Positions 41,159 to 51,063 of a DNA stretch of 64,000 nt are shown in pieces. Source of the DNA: Pseudomonadota bacterium (lineage in GTDB: Bacteria > Chloroflexota > UBA5177); NCBI GenBank assembly GCA_021324655.1, contig JAJPIP010000035.1, forward strand, positions 150,121 through 214,120, in the 5' to 3' direction. The notes under the pieces are model-generated. The model had not been told where the DNA came from. It saw nothing but the letters and a program-made list of their open reading frames with translations, and searched no databases. How positions within the stretch are numbered: position 1 is the first letter of the stretch; the number at the start of each line of letters is the position of its first letter. The translations under genes and the position numbers were made by a program.

Positions 41159-42147
41159 CAGTCCTCCTCCCCCAGGTCGACGACCTGGAGGAAGATATCC
41201 TCCAGGGACCCGCGGTCCATGCGGAACTCGGTGATAGGAAGACCGAGCCCGACGAGATGTCCCAGGAGCGACGCCAGCGCCGCCTCGTCACCCTCGATAT
41301 CGGCGACCAGCCGGCGTCCCTCCTCCACCTGGACGTCATTCACGCCGGGGTATGACCGCAGCGCCTGCGCGGCCCCCGGCGCACCGTCGGGATCGAGCAG
41401 CGTGATGTGCAGGCGCGTCCCTTCGGTCAGCGCCGCGATGACCTCATCCACCGGCCCTTCGGCCAGAATCTCGCCTGCCCGGATCACGCCGATATGCGTA
41501 CACATCTCGGCCAGCTCGGGGAGGATATGCGAACTGATGAGGATCGTTTTGTCCATGGCGCGCAGCTCACGCAGGATCTCACGCAGCTCGATCCGGGCTC
41601 GGGGGTCCATGCCCGAGGCCGGTTCGTCGAGCAGGAGGACGGCGGGATCGTGGATCAGGCAGCGGGCGAGACCGAGGCGCTGCTTCATGCCGCGCGACAG
41701 AGCCTCGACCGGATCGTCGCGCTTGTCGGTGAGGTCGACCAGCTCGAGCAACTCTCCCACCAGCTGCCGCCGCTTGGCACCGTCGACCCCGTGACTCGCG
41801 CCGTAGAAGTGGAGATACTCGCTCACCGAGAGGCTGTCGTAGACGCCGAAGAAGTCAGGCATGTAGCCGACGTGGTCCCGTACCAGGGCGGGATGGGCGG
41901 CGATGTCGATGCCCATCACCTGGACGCTCCCGGCATCCGCTTTCTGCAAGGTGGCGAGCGTGCGAATGGTGGTCGACTTGCCGGCGCCGTTCGGTCCCAC
42001 GAAACCGTAGATACTGCCCGCCGGCACGTGCATGGAGAGATGACGGACGGCAAGAGTGCGGCCGTAGGCCTTGCGCATGCCCTCGATCTCGATCGCGTAC
42101 TCCGTCGTGCCCGCGGCCGACGAAACCTGCGCCGCCTCCTTGATCAC
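41158..42147 (-). CDS. ABC-2-type transporter ATPase, 329 aa
   Basis: Cytoplasmic ATPase of the exporter. Walker A VGPNGAGKST, signature LSRGMKQRLGLARCL, Walker B AVLLLDEPASGMDP and switch histidine in LISSHIL. The C-terminal extension (about 230-329) resembles that of GldA/NatA-type proteins. Starts within the last 4 nt of the exported-protein gene. It belongs to the eight-gene minus-strand operon. Confidence 0.93.
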   Translation of the reverse strand: MIKEAAQVSSAAGTTEYAIEIEGMRKAYGRTLAVRHLSMHVPAGSIYGFVGPNGAGKSTTIRTLATLQKADAGSVQVMGIDIAAHPALVRDHVGYMPDFFGVYDSLSVSEYLHFYGASHGVDGAKRRQLVGELLELVDLTDKRDDPVEALSRGMKQRLGLARCLIHDPAVLLLDEPASGMDPRARIELREILRELRAMDKTILISSHILPELAEMCTHIGVIRAGEILAEGPVDEVIAALTEGTRLHITLLDPDGAPGAAQALRSYPGVNDVQVEEGRRLVADIEGDEAALASLLGHLVGLGLPITEFRMDRGSLEDIFLQVVDLGEED

Positions 42148-44825
42148 GTCATCACCCCGCTACCACTGAGCTGCAGAGAGTGGTGGATATCGTTGATGTG
42201 AATGGTGTTTGAGTCGTAAGTGGCGCGGAGACGGACCAGGAGGGTGCCGGACGGCGAGATAAAGCGCGCCGGATCCCGGAGGCGCGTGTAGCCGTACGTG
42301 TTGTCCTCGTGCACCCAGGCATGGCGGTGCCAGTCGTACACCGCGCAGATGTCGGCGCCGTCCGCGCCGCCGGCGTCGACGCCGAGATTCAGGCGCGTCC
42401 ACGTGATGCGTGGCGCCTGAGGAATATCAAAAGCAAAGACAGCCCAGCCGCCGGCGTTGAGAATGACCGGCTCACTGGGTTGAGGACAGCACGAATTCTG
42501 CGACGGCTGAGGATTCTCATCGACCAGGTGGGCGCCCAACACGCCGGTGCGGAGGGTGAACGGGCCGTGGGGGAAGCTCACCTGGAGCGGCGCGGTGACG
42601 AGGGTAAGGTCACGGCGCTGGGGAGCGGCTCCATCGACGCTGATGGCACCGAACGGCTGCTGGGTCCACCCCACGAACACCACCTCGCCGACATCGGCGA
42701 TATCCTGCGCTTCCGGTAGACTCTCGGCGGCGTCGCGAATACGGTCGCTGAACGTCTTCTCCTGCGGTGGTGCCGGACCATAGCAGCAGCCACCGCCGAA
42801 GGCAATGCTCCGGACGCAGCAGCCGCCCTGGCCGAGAGGAGCGTACCCTGTCAACGAGCTCACCGGGAGGAGAGGAAACGTCGGCGGACCATAATATCCC
42901 GGTCCGTACGAGGGCTGGCCGTACATGCGGGTCCAGACCCAGGAGCCGTATTTGTAATTCAGCACATCGTTGACCGGCTTGATGCGGACGCCGACAGTGG
43001 CCTCCGGGGGCAGATCGGCGATGCGCTCCGTCGCGGTGCCGGCGATGATCGAGGGATGGAGCAGGGTGAGGTGGGTGTCGTTGTGCACGGCCCCGACGAT
43101 GTACCCCTGGCGGTCGACGTGGAGCTGGGCGCGAATGGCGCCGGTGACGTTCACGGACGACTGGAGAGCGACGGAGCGCATGGACCACATGTTCATGGAG
43201 AGGAAATCGACCCGGGTTTGACTCCCCTCCTGGAAGCGGAGCCCGACAGGGTTCGACGAGGGTGACCCGCCGTAGAAGAACTGAAACTGTGGAATGGTCG
43301 AGGGGAGAGCAGACGTGTTCTCGGTCAGGGTGTAATCGCCGCGCACCGGCGCGAAGAGGCCCACGTATTGGTCCAGGGGCTGCGGGCCATCCGTGCCGTC
43401 CAGCTGCAAGACGCCGATGGTATTGACCAGCACCGTATTGCCCTTGAGGTGGAAGGCGACGCCGAACGTCATGGCCAGACAGAGGAGAGCGCCAACGGGA
43501 ACGGTCACCCAGGTCAGCTCACGCCGGTGCAGCCGGCGCAGCACGAGGAAGTTCGCTGGTCCGAGCAGGAGGATATAGCAGACCGTCAGCAGGACGAATA
43601 GCAGGATCGAGGGGAGGGCAGCAGCCGGCACGTTGACCAGCTCGCTGCCGATGTTCACCGGCCCCCCGAGTCCGAGCCTGGCGAACAAGATGCCGGGACT
43701 CACGGAACCGGGGCCACCGTTGTTGCCGCCGTTCGACATAGCCCCACGCATCACGGCGTCCGGCGCCACCCGGCGCACGAGGTCGGTGAGCATACCGCCG
43801 GCACCGGCCCAATGGAGGAGCGGATCAACCGACGGATCAAAGGCCAGGTAGAGAATTTGCCCTCGGCCGAGCGGCATCTGGACGGCGAGCGGGATGGCGC
43901 CCTGCCGGGCGATGACCAATCCGGCCGGCTGGGTGAGGACGCTGAGCGTCGTCCGGCCGTGGGGTGGACGCGCGTTGGTCAGGGACCGAAGGCCGGTGAG
44001 CCTGGAGACGGTCGCCGAACCGGTGAGCCGGCCCGGGATGAGATTCGGTGGCAGTCCGCGGAGGGTTTCCTGCCAGGCAGGTCCGCCGACCAGAATGAGA
44101 CCGCCGCCGTTGCGGACATAGCCGGTGAGCGCAGCGAGCTGCGCGCTGGTGAGGGCGGCGAGATCGGCATTGCTGAGGGCAATGACGTCGAAGGAGTTGA
44201 GCGCCGCGGGCGACGGCGACAGAGTGGCGGAGGTCAGACGGACGTAGCTGGGTGACTCCGGCAGGGGATTATCCTGCCGGAGCCATGCCGTTGTCGTGGG
44301 GTCGGTCGTGAAGACGCCGATGCTGAGCTGCTGGTCGTCGAGCGTCGAGGGAGTGTCGTCGGTGCTGACGACGAGCGTGCGCCCCTGCCGGACATTCACC
44401 GTGACGCCATCGTTGCCGACGTCGCTGCCCGGCATATAGAGAACGACCTGCTTGGTTGTGCCGGGAGCCAGGGTTACCGCCGTCTGGTAGAGCACGTGAT
44501 ACGGCAGAGGCGGCCCGTTATTGTTATTGGACGAATCGGGGATCTCGACGGTGCCGCTGAAGATGGAGCTGGAGCGGTTATGGAGGGTCACGGTCACCGG
44601 CGTCCAGGCCGAGGTGCGTACCAACTCGTCAAAGCCGGCAGCGACTTTGACGGTGATCGGGGCCGGGGCGTGGTGAGCCGGTTTGACCTTCTTGTGCCGC
44701 CCCGCCGCGCTGGTCTGCTGCTGGGCAGCCAGGGGGGCAGCGGAGGCACGTGGCGCACCGGCAATCAGGGGGAATCCGAGGAGGAGGGCCAGGCCGAGGA
44801 TGGATGCTCTCGAAACAAGAGCCAT
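42144..44825 (-). CDS. Large exported membrane-anchored protein with cysteine pairs, 893 aa
   Basis: First gene of the operon. A signal peptide (residues 1-29, ending ASA) is followed by an Ig/CARDB-like beta domain (LVRTSAWTPVTVTLHNRSSS). A GATase-like domain (FDVIALSNADLAALTSAQL ... GGGLILVGGPAW, about 210-270) precedes two membrane helices (about 405-425, SILLFVLLTVCYILLLGP, and 445-465). The C-terminal beta-rich part has three adjacent cysteine pairs, in QGGCCVRS, GGGCCYGP and NSCCPQP. No enzyme motif is seen. GAGGTGA precedes the ATG. It may present a ligand or scaffold for the transporter or VWA proteins. Confidence 0.8.
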   Translation of the reverse strand: MALVSRASILGLALLLGFPLIAGAPRASAAPLAAQQQTSAAGRHKKVKPAHHAPAPITVKVAAGFDELVRTSAWTPVTVTLHNRSSSIFSGTVEIPDSSNNNNGPPLPYHVLYQTAVTLAPGTTKQVVLYMPGSDVGNDGVTVNVRQGRTLVVSTDDTPSTLDDQQLSIGVFTTDPTTTAWLRQDNPLPESPSYVRLTSATLSPSPAALNSFDVIALSNADLAALTSAQLAALTGYVRNGGGLILVGGPAWQETLRGLPPNLIPGRLTGSATVSRLTGLRSLTNARPPHGRTTLSVLTQPAGLVIARQGAIPLAVQMPLGRGQILYLAFDPSVDPLLHWAGAGGMLTDLVRRVAPDAVMRGAMSNGGNNGGPGSVSPGILFARLGLGGPVNIGSELVNVPAAALPSILLFVLLTVCYILLLGPANFLVLRRLHRRELTWVTVPVGALLCLAMTFGVAFHLKGNTVLVNTIGVLQLDGTDGPQPLDQYVGLFAPVRGDYTLTENTSALPSTIPQFQFFYGGSPSSNPVGLRFQEGSQTRVDFLSMNMWSMRSVALQSSVNVTGAIRAQLHVDRQGYIVGAVHNDTHLTLLHPSIIAGTATERIADLPPEATVGVRIKPVNDVLNYKYGSWVWTRMYGQPSYGPGYYGPPTFPLLPVSSLTGYAPLGQGGCCVRSIAFGGGCCYGPAPPQEKTFSDRIRDAAESLPEAQDIADVGEVVFVGWTQQPFGAISVDGAAPQRRDLTLVTAPLQVSFPHGPFTLRTGVLGAHLVDENPQPSQNSCCPQPSEPVILNAGGWAVFAFDIPQAPRITWTRLNLGVDAGGADGADICAVYDWHRHAWVHEDNTYGYTRLRDPARFISPSGTLLVRLRATYDSNTIHINDIHHSLQLSGSGVMT

Positions 44826-44980
44826 GGGTCACCTCAGGTGCCGGGTGGAGGTCTCTCTGCTGCCGTGTGTATGTGTAACGCCGCGACTGCCCGAAATGTC
44901 ACATCTGTCGCGAATTTCTTTCGTCCAGCGTACACGACGGCGAATGAGAGAGCCGGAATTGATGCTGAGCCGGCCCCTTC

Positions 44981-46606
44981 CTAGGTCCCGGCGCAGATGG
45001 CTCCGAGCAAAGGGACGATGTCCTTCTTGCGCGACATGATGCGCGGCAGCTCGATAAGATGCTCGCCGATCAGCACGGTATCGAACGCGGCCGCGGCCGC
45101 CGGCGCCTTCCCTTCGATCAGGATGGTGCTGCGTTCCCCCGCGATGTCGATGATGGCGAAGAGGACGCTGTCGTAGCCGCGCCGGCGTAAGTGCTCCATC
45201 GCGGTCAGCAATTCGTCCTGGCGCGCGAGGACGGCCGCGGCGCGCGTGGTCTCGATGGTGCCGATGCCGAACTCACACCCCTCCACGTTGAAATCCTTGA
45301 AGTCGGCCATCAACAGCTCCTGCGCAGTGCGCTCCGAGACGTCCGACGCCAGGTCCAGGATGGCGGTGCCGAACTCCTCGAGATCCACGCCGGCGATCCG
45401 GGCGAGATCGCGGGCGACGCGCCGATCCTCCTCGGTGGTCGTGGGACCGCGGAAGAGGAGGGTATCGGCGAGAATGCCGCCCAGCAGGACGCCGGCGGTG
45501 GAGGGATCGAGCGGGAGCTGCGCCTCGTGAAAGAGCTTGGCCACGATGGTGCTGGTAGCACCCACGGGCTCCAGGCGCATATATGGCGGGGTACGGGTCC
45601 AGAAATCGGCGACCCGGTGGTGATCGATTACGGCGACGACCTCCGCCTCCTCGACCCCATCCGGCGCCTGTCCGCGCTCGTTGTGGTCGATCAACGCCAC
45701 TCTGCTCCGCGAGGGACGAAGCAGATTGGTGCGGCTGATAATGCCCTCGACCCGGTTCTCGGCGTCGACGACGATCAGGGAGCGGGCGCCAATCTGGAGC
45801 CGCTCGCGGATCTCGTCGACCAGATCGTCCGGACCGCAGGTGGCGACGTCGCGGCGCATCACGTAGTGGACTGGGGCGCTCAGCTCGATGAGACGCAACG
45901 TCGCGTAGGTGTCATGAGGGGATGTCAGGACCCAGACGTTCCGGGCGCGGGCCAGGTCGAGGAGCTCGGGAGCGACCGGACGATTGCCGGTGATGACAAG
46001 GCCGGCGATTCCGGCCTCCACGGCGGCATGCTGTGCCTCGGTGCGATCGCCGATCACCAGCAGAATGTCGGGCTCCAGGTAGCTTCGCATCGACGCGGTG
46101 GACATTGCGCCGACCATGACCTTATCGCGCAAGGCGCGGCCCGCCGCCTCCACCAGCACCTGTCCACCAAGCGTTTCCAGGATGTTCTCGATGTGGAGCG
46201 GGACACCACTGAGCTCTGCCTCGGAGACTTCGATGAAGGCGCCCGCCAGATCGGCGATGCCGGCAACGCCCAGGAGATGCGCGTCGTCATCGGCGACGAC
46301 CAGCACGCGCAGATCATGTTCCTCCAGTTCACGGCCGACGTGGTAGAGGGACGTCATCGGTGAGACACACCGCACGTCGCGGGTCATGGCGTCGGCGACG
46401 CGCGGGCGAACGTCGGTGACGAGCAGGGGAGAATGGGCGCCGAAGCGCTCCAGGATGTAAGCGGTCTCGCGGCGCACCGGCCCCTGCCGGCTCGCGACCG
46501 CCTCCGTTCCGCCCTCTTGATGGAGCAGGGCCGTATACCCAATGACGGCGCAGATGGAGTCACTATCCGGGTTCTTGTGCCCGATGACGAAGATGGGGGC
46601 AGGCAT
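44981..46606 (-). CDS. ppaC: Family II manganese-dependent inorganic pyrophosphatase with CBS and DRTGG domains, 541 aa
   Basis: Hydrolyses pyrophosphate in the cytoplasm. DHH-family motifs are GHKNPDSDS (metal ligands) at residues 9-17, VAVIDHHR and GILADTLLF. The phosphoesterase is split by a regulatory insert of about 250 residues: a CBS domain (VADAMTRDVRCVSPMTSLYHVG), a DRTGG-like domain (LVIGDRTEAQHAAVEAGIAGLVITG) and a second CBS half (MRRDVATCGPDDLVDE). Such inserts bind adenine nucleotides and tune activity. The C-terminal DHHA2 part has the substrate-binding SRKKD. Close to clostridial-type CBS-PPases. Confidence 0.95.
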   Translation of the reverse strand: MPAPIFVIGHKNPDSDSICAVIGYTALLHQEGGTEAVASRQGPVRRETAYILERFGAHSPLLVTDVRPRVADAMTRDVRCVSPMTSLYHVGRELEEHDLRVLVVADDDAHLLGVAGIADLAGAFIEVSEAELSGVPLHIENILETLGGQVLVEAAGRALRDKVMVGAMSTASMRSYLEPDILLVIGDRTEAQHAAVEAGIAGLVITGNRPVAPELLDLARARNVWVLTSPHDTYATLRLIELSAPVHYVMRRDVATCGPDDLVDEIRERLQIGARSLIVVDAENRVEGIISRTNLLRPSRSRVALIDHNERGQAPDGVEEAEVVAVIDHHRVADFWTRTPPYMRLEPVGATSTIVAKLFHEAQLPLDPSTAGVLLGGILADTLLFRGPTTTEEDRRVARDLARIAGVDLEEFGTAILDLASDVSERTAQELLMADFKDFNVEGCEFGIGTIETTRAAAVLARQDELLTAMEHLRRRGYDSVLFAIIDIAGERSTILIEGKAPAAAAAFDTVLIGEHLIELPRIMSRKKDIVPLLGAICAGT

Positions 46607-46612
46607 GGGTCA

Positions 46613-47023
46613 TTATCCGGCCGAGTACGGCGCCCTGACGACAGCTTCCCCGTCGATTGCCGTCCCTCGCACCGTCACCGCCCAGGTGCGGAGGGTGATG
46701 ATTGGCTTATCGGGCCGAACCGCGATCACCTCCACTGTCGCGGTCACGTCCTCGCCGATGTAGACCGGTGACCGGAACGTCAGGCGCTGCGAGAGGTAGA
46801 TCGTGCCCGGGCCCGTCAGCTGCTCTGCCAGGAGCTGGGAGAAGAGGGAGGAGACTAGCAGGCCGTGGACGATGGGAGCCCCAAACGGCGTCCCCCGCGC
46901 GTACTCCGGATCCAGGTGGAGCGGGTTTCCATCGCCGGAGAGGCGGGCAAAGGTCAGGATATCCTCCGGGCTGAAGGCGCGGGTGATGCTTGCCTGCTGT
47001 CCGATGGAAAGAGGAGCAGCCAT
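46613..47023 (-). CDS. MaoC-like (R)-specific enoyl-CoA hydratase, 136 aa
   Basis: Hot-dog-fold hydratase; PhaJ-type members hydrate trans-2-enoyl-CoA. The catalytic segment FARLSGDGNPLHLDPEYA gives Asp and His, and FGAPIVHGLLVSSLFS continues the family pattern. ATG at 47023 is 97 nt from the divergent fdhD start. It is 6 nt upstream of the pyrophosphatase gene, so the two are probably co-transcribed. Confidence 0.9.
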   Translation of the reverse strand: MAAPLSIGQQASITRAFSPEDILTFARLSGDGNPLHLDPEYARGTPFGAPIVHGLLVSSLFSQLLAEQLTGPGTIYLSQRLTFRSPVYIGEDVTATVEVIAVRPDKPIITLRTWAVTVRGTAIDGEAVVRAPYSAG

Positions 47024-47120
47024 GCTCAGGGTCTGCGCACCTCCCGAGGCTCACTCCCCCTGAGCTTACCCGCTCGTCCCCTTGGTGCCTCTCCGGCCGG
47101 CGCTATGCTGGAGGTACGCG

Positions 47121-47960
47121 ATGGTCCATTCTTCGGCCGATCCGGCCATCCAGACCGAGCAGATCATCCGCTACGCGGGCGATGAAGCCGAACCGCGCCT
47201 GGATCGGGTCGCGGTGGAAGAGCCGCTGGAGATTCGCCTGGCAGGGTGTAGCGTCGCCGTGACCATGCGCACGCCAGGGGACGACCTTGATCTGGCTGCG
47301 GGGTTCCTCTTCACGGAGCGAGCCCTCCAGTCACCGGACCAGATAGGCTCGCTCGCGCACTGCCCAACGGACGATGCGGCGAGTGCCGCGAATATCGTCA
47401 ATCTCAATCCGGTCGATCCGGGGTTGGTCGATCCGGCGCGCTGGCAACGGGCCTTCTTTGTCGCGTCCAGTTGCGGCATCTGCGGGAAGGACAGCATCGC
47501 GGCGGTGCGGCAGGACTCGACGCCCATCACCTCCGATCTCTCCGTTGCGGCGGACATGCTGTACCGATTGCCGGACGCGCTGCGGGCGGGGCAGGAGGTG
47601 TTCGGACGGACCGGCGGACTGCACGCGGCAGGTCTCTTCGATGCGGCCGGGCAGCGACTGGCGGTGCGGGAAGATGTGGGGAGGCATAACGCCGTGGATA
47701 AAGTGATCGGCCATGCCTTCCGTCAGGGGATGGTGCCGCTGACGGAGTGCCTCTTGATGGTGAGTGGGCGCCTCTCTTTTGAAGTGGTACAGAAAGCGCT
47801 GATTGCCGGTATTCCCATCGTGGCTGCCGTCTCGGCCCCCTCCAGCCTGGCCGTCGACCTGGCGCGAGAGAGCGGGATGACCCTGGTCGGATTCTTGCGA
47901 GCGGAGAGCGGTCACAGGCGATTCAACGTGTATGCCGGCGAGGGGAGAATCCATGCCTAA
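47121..47960 (+). CDS. fdhD: Formate dehydrogenase accessory sulfurtransferase FdhD, 279 aa
   Basis: Transfers sulfur from a cysteine desulfurase to the molybdenum cofactor, activating formate dehydrogenase. The essential CGxCG motif is present in SSCGICGKDS, and GGLHAAGLF, VREDVGRHNAVDKVIG and LLMVSGRLSFEVVQKAL are family blocks. ATG at 47121 has GGAGG 6 nt upstream. Its stop overlaps the fdhA ATG by 8 nt, coupling the accessory protein to its client. A TATGCT box just before the ribosome site is too close to be the sole promoter. Confidence 0.95.
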   Translation: MVHSSADPAIQTEQIIRYAGDEAEPRLDRVAVEEPLEIRLAGCSVAVTMRTPGDDLDLAAGFLFTERALQSPDQIGSLAHCPTDDAASAANIVNLNPVDPGLVDPARWQRAFFVASSCGICGKDSIAAVRQDSTPITSDLSVAADMLYRLPDALRAGQEVFGRTGGLHAAGLFDAAGQRLAVREDVGRHNAVDKVIGHAFRQGMVPLTECLLMVSGRLSFEVVQKALIAGIPIVAAVSAPSSLAVDLARESGMTLVGFLRAESGHRRFNVYAGEGRIHA

Positions 47961-50900
47961 GAGATCGATCGGCACCATTCTGCGGGAGCATGCCGGCCTC
48001 AACCCGGATCACGCCGTCAGTCCGAACACGGAGGAGATACGCCCGCGGACGGAAGGGGCACAGGTCGGTGTGTCCGTCTGTCCCTACTGCGCGGTCGGCT
48101 GCTCGCAGCTCGTCTACCACAAAGACGGAACGGTCCTCAGCATCGAAGGGAACTACGAGAGCTTTATCAACGGCGGCACGCTCTGTCCGAAGGGAAGCGC
48201 GACCTACGGGTTGGTGGTGAACCCGCGCCGCGTGACCACGGTCAAGTACCGGCGGCCGGGGAGCGATCACTGGGAGGAGGTCTCTCTCGAGTGGGCGATG
48301 GAGCGCATCGCGCAGTTGGTCAAGGAGACGCGCGACCAGACGTTCGTGCACCAGACACCGGACGGCAAGACGGTGAACCGCACGACGGGGATCGCTCACC
48401 TGGGCGGGGCGACGCTGGACAACGAAGAGAACTACGTCATCAAGAAGCTCTTCACCGCTGGTCTCGGCATGGTGTATGTCGAGAACCAGGCCCGCATATG
48501 ACATAGCTCCACAGTGCCCGGTCTGGGCGCACGACTCGGCCGCGGGGGCGCGACCACCGCGGAGAACGATCTCGGCAATGCCGATTGCATCGTCATCATG
48601 GGCTCGAACATGGCGGAGAACCACCCCGTCTGCTTCCGCTATGTCGTCAAGGCGCGCGAGCAGGGAGCCAGGATCATCCACATTGATCCCCGCTTCTCCC
48701 GCACGTCGGCGCTTGCCGACCACTATGTGCGGATCCGTCCCGGATCCGACATCGTCTTCCTGGGTGCCCTGATCAACTACGTGATTGGGAACGAGACGTA
48801 CTTCAAAGAGTACGTACAGGCGTATACCAATGCCACGACGCTGATCGATCCCGCCTTCCAGGACACCGAGGACCTGGACGGGCTCTTCTCGGGATACATG
48901 CCGGAGGAGCACCGGTACAACGCCGAGACCTGGCAGTACCGGGGGACGACGCGGCAGGGGCCGGTGATGCATCGCCAGTTCTCCAGCATGTCCTACTCGC
49001 AGCGGCTGGGAGGTATCGAGGGAAGCTGGCCCCCGCCGTCCGATCCCACCATGCAGGATCCCCACTGTGTCTTCCAGATCATCAAACGGCACTATGCCCG
49101 CTACACGGCGGAGATGGTGGAAGAGGTCTGCGGCGTGCCGCGGGAGGAGTTCCTGGCGGTGGCGCGGGCTATCTCGGAGAACTCAGGGCGCGAGCGGACC
49201 ACGGCCTGGTGCTACGCGGTGGGCTGGACCCAGCACACGACCGGCCCGCAGGTGATCGGTGCCTGTGCCCTGCTGCAGCTCCTGATGGGCAATATCGGGC
49301 GACCCGGCGGCGGCATCCTGGCTTTGCGCGGCCACGCCAGCATCCAGGGCTCGACCGACATTCCGACGCTGTACGACATCCTGCCCGGCTATCTGGCCAT
49401 GCCCAATACATTCGACCGGCACGAGACGCTTCAGGAGTACCTCGAGACCGAGACGCCGACGACTGGGTACTGGCACAACCTGCCGACCTATATGGTCTCC
49501 CTCCTGAAGGCGTATTACGGTGACCGAGCCACTGCGGAGAACGACTACTGCTACGACCTCCTGCCCAAGCTCTCCGCCGACTACTCGACCTTTCCCATGT
49601 TCCTGGCGGCCCGCGACGGACTGATCAAAGGAATGTTCGTGATGGGACAGAACCCGGCCGTCGGCAACATGGACTCGGGTCTGATGCGTGAGGCCCTGGG
49701 CAAGCTGGACTGGCTCGTGGTGCGCGATCTCTTCGAGATCGAGTCCGCCGGCTTCTGGAAGGATTCGCCGGAGGTGAGGAGCGGCGCCGTCAAGACGGAG
49801 GATATCAAGACGGAGGTGTTCCTGATGCCGGCGGCGATCGTCGCCGAGAAGGACGGCACCTTCACCAACACGCAGCGGCTCATCCAGTGGCACGACGCCA
49901 CGGTCCGGCCGCCCGGCGACGCCACCACCGAGCCGTGGTTCATCTACCATCTGGGCCGGCGTCTCCGTGAGATGTACGCCGGCGACGACTCTCCAGCCGC
50001 CCGGCAGCTCCTATCTCTCGATTGGGAGTATCCGCTGGACGAGGAAGGCGAGCCGGTGGTGGAGGCGATCCTCAAGGAGATCAACGGCTACACGGTGGCC
50101 GACCGCAAGCAGCTGCCCGGCTTCGCTGCCTGCAAGGACGACGGCTCGACGGCCTGCGGCTGCTGGATTTACAGCGGTGTCTATCCCGAAGAGGGAAGGA
50201 ACCTGGCGCGCAGCCGGGTGAGCGACGCCGGGTACTCGCTGGGCTGGGGCTTTGCCTGGCCGGCCAACCGCCGCATTCTCTATAACCGTGCCTCGGCGGA
50301 CCCGGAAGGACGGCCATGGTCGGAGCGCAAGAAGCTCATCTGGTGGGATGCGGAGCAAGGCCGCTGGGTGGGCAACGACGTACCGGATTTCCCGGTGGAT
50401 AAAGCGCCGGGGACTCCAGCCGACCCGAACGGAAAGGGGTTGGCCGCTCAGTCCGGCGCCGATCCTTTCATCATGACCGCGGACGGACGCGGCTGGCTTT
50501 TCACGCCGAGTGGTATGCGTGACGGGCCGCTCCCCACCCACTACGAGCCGCTCGAGTCGCCGGCCGGCAATCCGCTGTACCAGCAGGCGACCAACCCGCT
50601 GGCGAAGTACTGGCCCCGCCGCGAAAACCGGCTGGCACGGCACGGCGATCCCAACTATCCCTACGCCGTCACCACCTATCGGCTCACCGAGCACCACACG
50701 GCGGGCGGGATGAGCCGCTGGGTGCCGTGGCTGGCCGAGCTACAACCCACTTTCTTTGCGGAGATAAGTCCGCGGCTGGCGGCAGAGATCGGCGTGAAGA
50801 ACGGCGATTGGGTGATCGTGTCGTCACCGCGCAACGAGATCGAGGCTCGGGCTCTCGTCACCGAACGGATGCAGCCGCAGCGTGTGGGGAAACGGACGGT

Positions 50901-51063
50901 GGAGACGGTGGGATTGCCGTATCACTGGGGCTACTCCGGCATCGTGAAAGGCGATGCCGCGAATGACCTGGTGCCCCTCGTCGGTGATCCCAATGTCAGC
51001 ATCGAGGAGGCCAAAGCCTTTACCTGCAACGTGCGGAAGGGGCGACTGGAGCGCAAGCCGTGA
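47953..51063 (+). CDS. fdhA: Selenocysteine-containing formate dehydrogenase catalytic subunit, 1,036 aa
   Basis: Oxidises formate to CO2 at a molybdenum or tungsten bis-MGD site. The frame is interrupted by TGA at 48499-48501, which must be read as selenocysteine (residue 183): the residues before and after (ENQARI-Sec-HSSTVPGLG) match the active-site loop of selenium-dependent enzymes. A single [4Fe-4S] site is formed by Cys43, Cys46, Cys50 and Cys78. The rest is a complete molybdopterin oxidoreductase with a C-terminal cofactor domain (VKNGDWVIVSSPRNEIEARALVTERM). ATG at 47953 has GAGGGGAG upstream. There is no twin-arginine signal, so the subunit stays in the cytoplasm. It is close to actinobacterial-type FDHs. 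Activity requires selenium machinery, not found in this window. Confidence 0.95.
48514..48530 (+). promoter_or_regulatory. Bacterial SECIS hairpin for selenocysteine insertion
   Basis: GTGCCC and GGGCGC form a 6-bp stem (one T-G pair) with the loop GGTCT. The stem starts 12 nt after the TGA, matching the spacing in Escherichia coli fdhF (about 11 nt), and GGTCT is the SelB-contact loop there. Confidence 0.85.

Noticed and set aside
45191-46363. Open frame of 390 codons on the plus strand
   Set aside because: Antisense to the CBS-pyrophosphatase; low-complexity Gly/Asp/Arg composition typical of a shadow frame.
48499-48501. TGA read as a frameshift or broken fdhA
   Set aside because: Residues on both sides match the selenoenzyme loop in the same frame and a SECIS hairpin follows.
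47923-49092. Long open frame of 389 codons on the minus strand across fdhA
   Set aside because: It is antisense to the fdhD/fdhA genes, has no family pattern, and follows from GC-rich codon use in the opposite frame.
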